NCBI RefSeq assembly: GCF_001717955.1
Contig: NZ_CP014168.1
Location: 2,637,501-2,701,500 of the forward strand
Origin: Sphingomonas panacis
GTDB taxonomy: Bacteria; Pseudomonadota; Alphaproteobacteria; Sphingomonadales; Sphingomonadaceae
Length of the DNA stretch: 64,000 nucleotides
Direction: 5' to 3'
Below the pieces are notes generated by a model. It was not told where the DNA came from and ran no database searches. It saw nothing but the letters and a program-made list of their open reading frames with translations. The number at the start of each line of letters is the position of its first letter. The first letter of the stretch is position 1. Below, piece after piece: positions 8,564 to 14,291 of the stretch. A program made the translations under genes and the position numbers.

Positions 8564-9744
8564 CGGTGCGCGCCGGGGCGCAGCCGCTCGCTTTCCTCGC
8601 CTCCGATCCGGCCGCGAGCCGTGGCCGGCTCCACCCCGAAGCGGGCGGCGACCTGCGCGGCCCGCGCGACGCCTTCCAGCGCGACCGCGACCGGATCATC
8701 CACTCGATCAGCTTCCGCCGGCTGCGCCACAAGACCCAGGTGTTCATGGCGCCCGACGGCGACCATTTCCGCGTGCGGCTGACTCACAGCCTCGAAGTCG
8801 CGCAGATCGCGCGGACGATCGCGCGCGTGCTCGGTCTCAACGAGGATCTCACTGAGGCGCTCGCGCTCGCGCACGATATCGGCCATCCGCCGTTCGGCCA
8901 TGCCGGCGAAAAGGCGCTGAGCGCTGCGCTCGCGGATGCAGGCGGGTTCGACCACAACGGCAACACCTTGCGCGCCCTGATGTGGATCGACAGCCCCTAT
9001 CCGCGCTGGCGGGGCCTCAATCTTTCGTGGGAGACGCTGGAAGGGCTGGCCAAGCATAACGGCCCGATCACCAGACCGGGTTGGGCGCTCGCCGAAGCCG
9101 ACACGATGTTTCCGCTCGAACTGACGCACTGGTCGTCGCTCGAGGCCCAGGTCGCGGCGATCGCGGACGACATCGCCTATGACAATCACGATATCGACGA
9201 TGGCCTGCGTGCCGGGCTGCTCACGCTCGACCAGTTGCTCGAAGTACCTCTGGTCGCGCGCAACTGGGCCGGCGCCTGTGCGCGGTTCGAGGATGTCGCG
9301 CCCGCGCGGCTGACCGGCGAGCTGATCCGCAGCCAGATCGGCGTCATGGTCAACGATCTCATCGCCGAGACTCAGCAGCGCGTTGCTGAGCATCGCATCG
9401 AAAGCGCCGACGATGTCCGCGCGGCGGGGCGCTGCCTGGCGGCATTTTCGCCCCGGCTGCGCGAGGAGGAGCGCGACCTCAAGCGTTTCATGTACGCCAA
9501 TCTCTATTATCATCCGCGCCAGCTCGAAGCGGCGGACGCGGCGGAGAAGATCGTTGCGGGATTGTTCGCCGCCTATCGCGACGCGCCGGATCTGATGCCG
9601 GCGGAATGGGCGACGCGGCTACCGGCGGAGGAGCCGTGGCGCAGCCGCCACATCGCCGATTTCATCGCGGGGATGACCGATCGTTACGCGGTCTCGCGCT
9701 ACCGCGAATGCGTCGGGCAGATCGATTTGCCCGAGGGCTTCTGA
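8560..9744 (+). CDS. dgt: deoxyguanosinetriphosphate triphosphohydrolase-like HD protein
   Basis: 394 residues, overlapping the previous stop as ATGA. This is an HD-domain dNTPase: the metal ligands are in RLTHSLEVAQIAR, the HD pair in LAHDIGHPPFGHAGE, and the distal Asp in ADDIAYDNHDIDDGLR. These are typical of the dGTPase-like type 2 family, which hydrolyses dNTPs to nucleosides and triphosphate. The N-terminal RDAFQRDRDRIIHSISFRRL motif is also characteristic. Substrate preference cannot be told from sequence. Confidence 0.93.
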   Translation: MTVRAGAQPLAFLASDPAASRGRLHPEAGGDLRGPRDAFQRDRDRIIHSISFRRLRHKTQVFMAPDGDHFRVRLTHSLEVAQIARTIARVLGLNEDLTEALALAHDIGHPPFGHAGEKALSAALADAGGFDHNGNTLRALMWIDSPYPRWRGLNLSWETLEGLAKHNGPITRPGWALAEADTMFPLELTHWSSLEAQVAAIADDIAYDNHDIDDGLRAGLLTLDQLLEVPLVARNWAGACARFEDVAPARLTGELIRSQIGVMVNDLIAETQQRVAEHRIESADDVRAAGRCLAAFSPRLREEERDLKRFMYANLYYHPRQLEAADAAEKIVAGLFAAYRDAPDLMPAEWATRLPAEEPWRSRHIADFIAGMTDRYAVSRYRECVGQIDLPEGF

Positions 9745-9770
9745 GGCCTGATATCCGTGGGTGTGCCGAT

Positions 9771-9813
9771 CCCGGACCGGTTCCGCCGATGCTCGATCGC
9801 GGAACCGTCCGGG
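9771..9813. terminator. bidirectional terminator-like hairpin between dgt and the entericidin gene
   Basis: The arms CCCGGACCGGTTCCGC (9771-9786) and GCGGAACCGTCCGGG (9799-9813) pair over 15 bp with one bulged base. It lies between the converging dgt and entericidin genes and has no strong T tract on either side. Confidence 0.6.
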
Positions 9814-9827
9814 GGCACTGCCAGCGC

Positions 9828-9962
9828 TTACTTGGTGTCGTGCGCGGTCTTCGCGACGGCGTCGCCAGCCGAGCTGACATCCTTGCCTGCGCCTTCGACC
9901 GTGTTGCACGCGCTGACGAGCAATGCACCGGCGACAAGCGCCAATCCGACGAGCTTACGCAT
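9828..9962 (-). CDS. entericidin A/B family lipoprotein
   Basis: 44 residues: signal peptide MRKLVGLALVAGALLVSAC with a lipobox ending at Cys19, then a short mature part, NTVEGAGKDVSSAGDAVAKT. This is the typical entericidin pattern (NTxxGxGxDxxxxG). Members are small membrane lipoproteins, some stress-induced; a toxin/antidote role is known only in enterics. A strong AGGAG lies just upstream of the ATG. It sits downstream of an EcfG-like promoter and a candidate small RNA, so control by the general stress response is plausible. Confidence 0.9.
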   Translation of the reverse strand: MRKLVGLALVAGALLVSACNTVEGAGKDVSSAGDAVAKTAHDTK

Positions 9963-10085
9963 CTGTGTATCTCCTGAACTCTGGAAGAAAACGCCTTCCG
10001 TTCGGACAATGATCGGCGGCACCGTGCGTTCCGTAGGAAGAACGATTTGGCCAGCGCGCCATCGATATCGGAAAAGCCATGCCCC

Positions 10086-10190
10086 AAAAGAATGTGGGTC
10101 CGGAGGCGCCACCCGGGGGGGGGGGAGGGTGGCGCTTCCAGACCCGTGTCTTGGATAGCGAGAGCGGGGGGGCATAAAGTCGCTATCCGA
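10086..10190 (-). ncRNA. candidate EcfG-dependent small RNA with C-rich loops (GsrN-like)
   Basis: A predicted RNA of about 105 nt on the minus strand starts about 8 nt below an EcfG-type promoter at 10222-10198. Hairpin A: 10180-10188 pairs perfectly with 10153-10161 (9 bp), with an 18-nt loop carrying seven C. Hairpin B: 10127-10145 pairs with 10096-10114 (18 of 19 positions, one A/C mismatch), with a loop of U plus eleven C. Hairpin B is followed by ACAUUCUUUU, which fits an intrinsic terminator. No open frame of note lies inside. C-rich hairpin loops are a hallmark of alphaproteobacterial trans-acting sRNAs, and Caulobacter GsrN is sigma-T-dependent and of similar size. Homology to GsrN is inference. 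Alternatively the region is a long leader of the entericidin gene 125 bp downstream. Confidence 0.55.
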
Positions 10191-10197
10191 GGTGTAG

Positions 10198-10222
10198 AAC
10201 GTCCTTTTCGGGATCAGGTTCC
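10198..10222 (-). promoter_or_regulatory. EcfG (general stress sigma) promoter upstream of the candidate sRNA
   Basis: On the minus strand GGAAC (10222-10218), a 17-nt spacer ending in C, and GTT (10200-10198) match the alphaproteobacterial EcfG consensus GGAAC-N16-CGTT. The spacing is identical to the sites before nepR and before the lipoprotein gene at 29493. It points toward the small RNA and entericidin. Confidence 0.65.
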
Positions 10223-10283
10223 GGCCGCATCGATAAAAAAAGCGATTCTTTGAAGCGGCTTTTCGCGCGGTCTTCGCAAACGC

Positions 10284-11873
10284 TCAGTCGCGGCCGGTGA
10301 TCGCGATCGCGATCTCATAGGCGCCGACGAACGGATCATAATGGAGTTTCGATCGCAACTGCCGCGACAGCCCTTCCATCACCCTGCCGTAGCGCTCGGC
10401 GACGAGAACCTGCACTTCATCGCCATCGATCAGCCCGGGCGATACCACACGCAGGATCGCCCGGTCGGGTGTCTCGCCGTCGCGAACCGAGATTCGGATC
10501 GGCGCCGCCGCGTTCGATGTCATCGACAGTTCGACGATCTCGGTGACCAGGAACGACACCGCGATCGCGATATCCTGAGTGGCCAGCACCGGCGCAATCT
10601 CGATCGCGATGCTGAGCTTGGCCGATCCTTCGGGCGCGGTTGCGCGGATGTTCGAGGCGAGCTCGCCGATCACCGAGCGAAGCGACAGGCCGCGATTGAC
10701 TTCCAGCTCGGCGAAATGGTGGCGATGCACCACTGCCAGCGCATCGACGCGGCGCTGGATCGAGGCATAGGCCGCAGTCGCTTCGGCACTGCGCGCGCCG
10801 CGGGCATGGAAGTTGATGAGGCTGGAGATGACCTGAAGGTTGTTCTTGACGCGGTGATGCACCTCGCGAGTCAGCTTGGTTTGCCGCACCAGCCCTTCGG
10901 CCAGCCCCGCCTCATGCTCGGCGACGGTGCGGCTGATCGCGCGGAACGTGTCGCCGAGTTCGCGAATCTCCTGCGCGGGCAGCAGCCTGACCGCGTCGGG
11001 GTTGATCTCCTCGCCGGGTGTGAACGAGGCGACGCTGGCGCGCAGGCTGCGCAACGGGCGGATCAGCAGCCGGTCGACCACCAGCCAAGCGATGCCGGCG
11101 GCGGCGGCCCACATCACGATCGGCAACAGCATCGCGATCAGCACCGGCGAGGTGATCGGCGCGCTGCGTGCGCGGGTCTGCAAGGTGAGGTCGCCGATGC
11201 CGAGATCGATCAGCAGCGTGCCGCGCCGTTCGAGCGCTTCGCGCGGCGGCAGGTCGAACAACGTCAGCGCCTCGCCGCCGCCGAGAATCTGCGCTTCGTA
11301 ATCGGGTGCGAACGCGCTCGGCCTGGCGGTGCGGGCGAGGAACGCGGCGGGGAAGAACGCCTCGGCGTGCGTGCGGCCGCTGGTACCTTTGATCGCGAGC
11401 GTGACGCCACGGCCCGGGATCACGCGGGCGGCGATCGGCTCGGTGGCGGACGGCGCGACGGCGATGTCGGGGGGCAGCGCTGATCCGCAGATCGCGCGGC
11501 CATTCGCGTCCGAGATCGCGAAGCGCGACCCGCTCGCGGCCTGCGGTGCGAACACGCCCTGCGCGCGTGCGCAGCTCGGCGCATCGGCGGCGTCGGTATC
11601 GAGCGCGCCGAGCGCGACGCGCAGTGCCGTCATATCGCCGATCAACTCGATGCCGATCTTGCGAGCGCTCTCGGCAGAGGCGATTCGCAATGCGGCCCGC
11701 GTGCTGTCGTCGGCGATCTGCGTGGTGCGCAGCGATGCGAAGAACGCAATGATCGCCAGCGGCAGCAGCGCCGTGCTCAGGATCAAAAAGACTTTGGCGC
11801 CCGTCGGCAGACGCGCTGCAAGGCTGCGCTGCTCCGTCGGACTGGCCGCGGACGCGCCGGCTTCCAGGGTCAT
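10284..11873 (-). CDS. phyP: PhyP-type sensor histidine kinase-like protein of the general stress response
   Basis: 529 residues. One membrane helix lies near 26-50 (AKVFLILSTALLPLAIIAFF), then an extracytoplasmic sensor region, a second helix near 225-250 (VLIAMLLPIVMWAAAAGIAW), and a HAMP-like linker. A HisKA_2-type dimerisation helix carries the phospho-acceptor HRVKNNLQVISSLINF. The C-terminal ATPase domain looks degenerate: the N-box Asn is replaced (FLVTEIVELSM where LVTNALKH is expected), and no clear G1/G2 boxes are seen. In Sphingomonas Fr1 the locus-encoded PhyP acts as a PhyR phosphatase and negative regulator, which fits this sequence. It lies 4 bp downstream of nepR in one operon. 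Confidence 0.85.
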   Translation of the reverse strand: MTLEAGASAASPTEQRSLAARLPTGAKVFLILSTALLPLAIIAFFASLRTTQIADDSTRAALRIASAESARKIGIELIGDMTALRVALGALDTDAADAPSCARAQGVFAPQAASGSRFAISDANGRAICGSALPPDIAVAPSATEPIAARVIPGRGVTLAIKGTSGRTHAEAFFPAAFLARTARPSAFAPDYEAQILGGGEALTLFDLPPREALERRGTLLIDLGIGDLTLQTRARSAPITSPVLIAMLLPIVMWAAAAGIAWLVVDRLLIRPLRSLRASVASFTPGEEINPDAVRLLPAQEIRELGDTFRAISRTVAEHEAGLAEGLVRQTKLTREVHHRVKNNLQVISSLINFHARGARSAEATAAYASIQRRVDALAVVHRHHFAELEVNRGLSLRSVIGELASNIRATAPEGSAKLSIAIEIAPVLATQDIAIAVSFLVTEIVELSMTSNAAAPIRISVRDGETPDRAILRVVSPGLIDGDEVQVLVAERYGRVMEGLSRQLRSKLHYDPFVGAYEIAIAITGRD

Positions 11874-11877
11874 GACG

Positions 11878-12057
11878 TCAGTCGAGCTTGCCTAGAAGAT
11901 CAAGCATCTCGGCGGGTATCGCCTCTTCGACAGTCTTTTCATAGACGGTGCGAAGGGCCGCGCCCATGTCGCGATCCTTGCTCTGTACCTTCGCACGCGC
12001 GGCCGGCGGCTTTTTTGAAGACTCGTCGCCCGAACGCAATGTCGTCCCCTTTGGCAT
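11878..12057 (-). CDS. nepR: anti-sigma factor NepR
   Basis: 59 residues ending ...DRDMGAALRTVYEKTVEEAI then PAEMLDLLGKLD. The two NepR helices and the LLGKLD tail are diagnostic. NepR sequesters EcfG and is released when phosphorylated PhyR binds it. The ATG at 12057 is the only reasonable start; longer in-frame extensions cross the promoter. It is divergent from phyR and followed by phyP. An EcfG-type promoter at 12168-12144 drives it, giving an autoregulatory loop, and the leader contains a perfect 8-bp hairpin at 12088-12107. Confidence 0.9.
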   Translation of the reverse strand: MPKGTTLRSGDESSKKPPAARAKVQSKDRDMGAALRTVYEKTVEEAIPAEMLDLLGKLD

Positions 12058-12087
12058 TCCGGCAGCGCCGGGATTTCGAAAACATGG

Positions 12088-12107
12088 CCAGCCGGTTTTC
12101 CGGCTGG
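12088..12107 (-). promoter_or_regulatory. perfect hairpin in the nepR leader
   Basis: CCAGCCGG-TTTT-CCGGCTGG, an 8-bp perfect stem with a 4-nt loop, lies between the predicted nepR start of transcription (about 12136) and its ATG (12057). It could affect nepR translation or mRNA stability, or it may be a protein-binding palindrome. No function is established. Confidence 0.45.
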
Positions 12108-12143
12108 AAGCGGTGGTTGTTACACGTCGTGTCGCTGCAATGA

Positions 12144-12168
12144 AACCAAAGACCGCTTTGATTGTTCC
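12144..12168 (-). promoter_or_regulatory. nepR: EcfG promoter of nepR-phyP
   Basis: On the minus strand GGAAC at 12168-12164, a 17-nt spacer, and GTT at 12146-12144. This matches the general stress sigma consensus and has the expected location, about 87-111 bp before the nepR start. In alphaproteobacteria nepR and ecfG genes are usually targets of EcfG itself. Confidence 0.75.
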
Positions 12169-12277
12169 ACATGCGACGCGAAAAAGCCGGGGCGATGTTT
12201 CCGGCCGTTTCGCATTGCATTGCCGACCCCGCGCTTCCAGAAGGGGCGGCGTTATCTCACGGAGGACAACGACAGTC

Positions 12278-13081
12278 ATGTCGCTAGGACAACAGCTCGC
12301 ACCCCACCTTCCTTTCCTCCGGCGTTATGGGCGCGCACTGACCGGTAGCCAGACGCAGGGTGACCGCTATGTCCGCGCCACGCTCGAGGCGATCGTCGCC
12401 GCTCCTGCGGAATTTCCGCGCGATGTCGATCCGCGGCTCGGGCTGTACCGTATGTTCCAGGCGATCTGGAGTTCGGCCAATTACGACGAGACCGCCGACG
12501 AGGCGAGTGTCGATCCGCAGGCCGATGCCGAGGCGATCGCGCGTGCCCGCCTCGCGCGGATGACGCCGCTGTCGCGTCAGGCGCTGCTGCTCACCGCGAT
12601 GGAAGGCTTCACCCCCGAGGACGCGGCCTATCTGATCGACGTCGACCCGAACGAAGTCGAATCGCTCGTCGCCGAGGCGCTCACCGAAATCGAGAAGCAG
12701 ACGCGCAGCCGCGTGCTCATCATCGAGGACGAGCCGATCATCGCGATGGATATCGAGACGATCGTGCGCGATCTCGGCCATGACGTCACCGGCGTCGCCG
12801 TGACGCGCGACGAAGCAGTCGCGCTGGCGATGGAGGATCGTCCCGGCCTCGTGCTCGCCGACATCCAGCTCGCCGACGACAGCTCGGGGATCGATGCCGT
12901 CAAGGACATCCTCGCCCAGTTCGCCGTTCCGGTGATCTTCATCACCGCCTTCCCCGAGCGTCTGTTGACCGGCGAGCGGCCCGAGCCGACGTTCCTCATC
13001 ACCAAGCCGTTCCAGCGTTCGACGGTCAAGGCGGCGATCAGCCAGGCCTTGTTCTTCGATTCCGCCACCGTTCCGGCCTGA
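12278..13081 (+). CDS. phyR: general stress response regulator PhyR
   Basis: 267 residues. The N-terminal half (about 1-135) is the sigma-like domain that mimics EcfG (LPFLRRYGRALTGSQTQGD; MTPLSRQALLLTAMEGFTPE with a region-4-like helix-turn-helix). The C-terminal receiver (about 142-260) has VLIIEDEPIIAMDIE with acidic pocket residues, the phospho-acceptor Asp in LVLADIQL, the Thr in VIFITAFPERL, and the Lys in ITKPFQ. Phosphorylation releases the sigma-like domain to bind NepR. The ATG at 12278 follows GGAGG. It is divergent from nepR-phyP and upstream of ecfG, the standard sphingomonad arrangement. Confidence 0.97.
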   Translation: MSLGQQLAPHLPFLRRYGRALTGSQTQGDRYVRATLEAIVAAPAEFPRDVDPRLGLYRMFQAIWSSANYDETADEASVDPQADAEAIARARLARMTPLSRQALLLTAMEGFTPEDAAYLIDVDPNEVESLVAEALTEIEKQTRSRVLIIEDEPIIAMDIETIVRDLGHDVTGVAVTRDEAVALAMEDRPGLVLADIQLADDSSGIDAVKDILAQFAVPVIFITAFPERLLTGERPEPTFLITKPFQRSTVKAAISQALFFDSATVPA

Positions 13082-13090
13082 TTTTTTTAC

Positions 13091-13142
13091 GCGGGTTCCA
13101 ACCGGTACGGAGCCAAAACGGTTCTCGTCGGTTGAAACCCGC
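13091..13142 (+). terminator. inverted repeat after phyR (possible terminator)
   Basis: The arms GCGGGTTCCAACCG (13091-13104) and CGGTTGAAACCCGC (13129-13142) pair over 14 bp with one mismatch and a 24-nt loop. A T7 tract (13082-13088) lies before rather than after the stem on the plus strand. It abuts the start codon of the next small gene, so it may instead be a leader structure. Confidence 0.4.
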
Positions 13143-13289
13143 ATGGCCCAGGAAGAAGACCCCACCGAGATCAGCGGCACCGATGCACGCAGCGGAGCAA
13201 CCCCGCACGTCACGCGCTATGTTCTGGGCATATCCTTGATTCTGATCATCGTGCTGTTCGCGCTGGTTCTGCTATGGGGCGGTCGCTGA
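13143..13289 (+). CDS. small single-pass membrane protein in the stress-response locus (48 aa)
   Basis: MAQEEDPTEISGTDARSGAT is a hydrophilic acidic N-terminus. It is followed by a single transmembrane helix (YVLGISLILIIVLFALVLLW) and a short GGR tail. There is no recognisable domain. It sits between phyR and ecfG in the same direction, so it is likely co-expressed with them. Membrane topology is predicted only from hydrophobicity. The clear charge and hydrophobic layout favour a real gene. Confidence 0.65.
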   Translation: MAQEEDPTEISGTDARSGATPHVTRYVLGISLILIIVLFALVLLWGGR

Positions 13290-13374
13290 GACCGATCCCG
13301 CGTGATCGCGTCTTGGACAGTGGATGGACTTTGCACGCCCCCATCACCATGTTGTGTACCGGGAATGGAAACGG

Positions 13375-14025
13375 ATGTTGATGACAGACGCTCGCAATAC
13401 CGATGACGAGGAAGCCCCCGCCGCGGTGGAGCACGTCGCGCTCTCCGACAAGGATTTCAAGGCGCAGCTCGCACAGGTGATCCCGCATCTGCGCGCGTTC
13501 GGCCGCTCGCTGTCGGGCAGCCGCGACCTCGCCGACGATCTCGTTCAGGAAACCTTGATGAAGGCATGGGCCGCGCGCCTGCGCTTTCAGGCCGGCACCA
13601 ACATGCGGGCTTGGACCTTCATCATTCTGCGCAACCTGTATCTCTCGCAGATGCGCCGCGCGCGCTTCAAGGGCGAGTGGGACGACCTCGTCGCCGACCG
13701 GATTCTCGCCGCGCCGGCGAGCCAGGACCGCCACGTCGAGCTAGGCGACATGCAGCGTGCCTTGCTGCATCTGCCGCAACCGCAACGCGAAGCGCTGATT
13801 CTGGTCGGTGCGGGTGGGTTCGCTTATGAAGAGGCTGCGGAGATCTGCGGCGTCGCCGTCGGTACGATCAAAAGCCGCGTCGCGCGTGGCCGCGTCGCTC
13901 TGGAGGCATTGATGAGCGATAACAGCCTGCCGTCACGCCGCACCCACAGCAACGAACCCGGCATGACCGCGCTCGACACGATCATGGGCGAAGTCGACGA
14001 TCTCAGCCGAGACCGCGACGCCTGA
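13375..14025 (+). CDS. ecfG: ECF general stress sigma factor EcfG
   Basis: About 216 residues. Region 2 includes LRAFGRSLSGSRDLADDLVQ and ETLMKAWAARLRFQAGTNMR, and the RAWTFIILRNLYLSQMRR segment. Region 4 includes LPQPQREALILVGAGGFAYE and the HTH IKSRVARGRVALE. This is the EcfG (ECF15) family sigma factor controlled by NepR/PhyR. Start choice is open: GGAATGGAAACGG precedes tandem ATGs at 13375 and 13381, and a further in-frame ATG lies at 13324 without a good ribosome site. No GGAAC promoter is visible directly upstream, so it may be read from phyR or a housekeeping promoter. Confidence 0.94.
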   Translation: MLMTDARNTDDEEAPAAVEHVALSDKDFKAQLAQVIPHLRAFGRSLSGSRDLADDLVQETLMKAWAARLRFQAGTNMRAWTFIILRNLYLSQMRRARFKGEWDDLVADRILAAPASQDRHVELGDMQRALLHLPQPQREALILVGAGGFAYEEAAEICGVAVGTIKSRVARGRVALEALMSDNSLPSRRTHSNEPGMTALDTIMGEVDDLSRDRDA

Positions 14026-14029
14026 TCGC

Positions 14030-14182
14030 TCAGGCGCGTCGTGCCGCGAGGTCGGCCTGGTCGATGGTCCGCAGCAGCATCATCATGTCGCAATCGTCGG
14101 CGGGCGCCTCGAACGCGCGCCGGAGCGCGCCGCTGATCGTGTCGCTGCGACGCGGCATCGGTATCGCATAGCGCACGGGCAT
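14030..14182 (-). CDS. small hypothetical protein convergent with ecfG (50 aa)
   Basis: MPVRYAIPMPRRSDTISGAL is followed by a helical, acidic/Met-rich tail with DDCDMMMLLRTIDQADLA. The ATG at 14182 is preceded by a strong GGAGG. It has no signal peptide or membrane segment and no family I know. It ends 4 bp from the ecfG stop. GGAAC occurs upstream at 14261-14257 but without a -10 at the right distance. The good ribosome site supports translation. Confidence 0.55.
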   Translation of the reverse strand: MPVRYAIPMPRRSDTISGALRRAFEAPADDCDMMMLLRTIDQADLAARRA

Positions 14183-14291
14183 CGCAGCCTCCGTATCTGG
14201 GTTTGACTTGATCGACATAAAGACAAAACAAATCACCATCGGATTTGTTGCTTTCCGTTCCGAAACGTTTGCATGAATTCGATCGGGTGAC

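Noticed and set aside
12106..12130. GGAAG-N17-CGTGT as a plus-strand promoter for phyR
   Set aside because: Imperfect in both boxes; not strong enough to list as a feature.
13095..13099. GGAAC on the minus strand after phyR as an EcfG promoter
   Set aside because: No GTT at 16-18 nt; the sequence lies in an inverted repeat arm and would point into phyR antisense.
14257..14261. GGAAC upstream of the 50-aa protein as an EcfG promoter
   Set aside because: The next GTT is 27 nt away, beyond accepted spacing.
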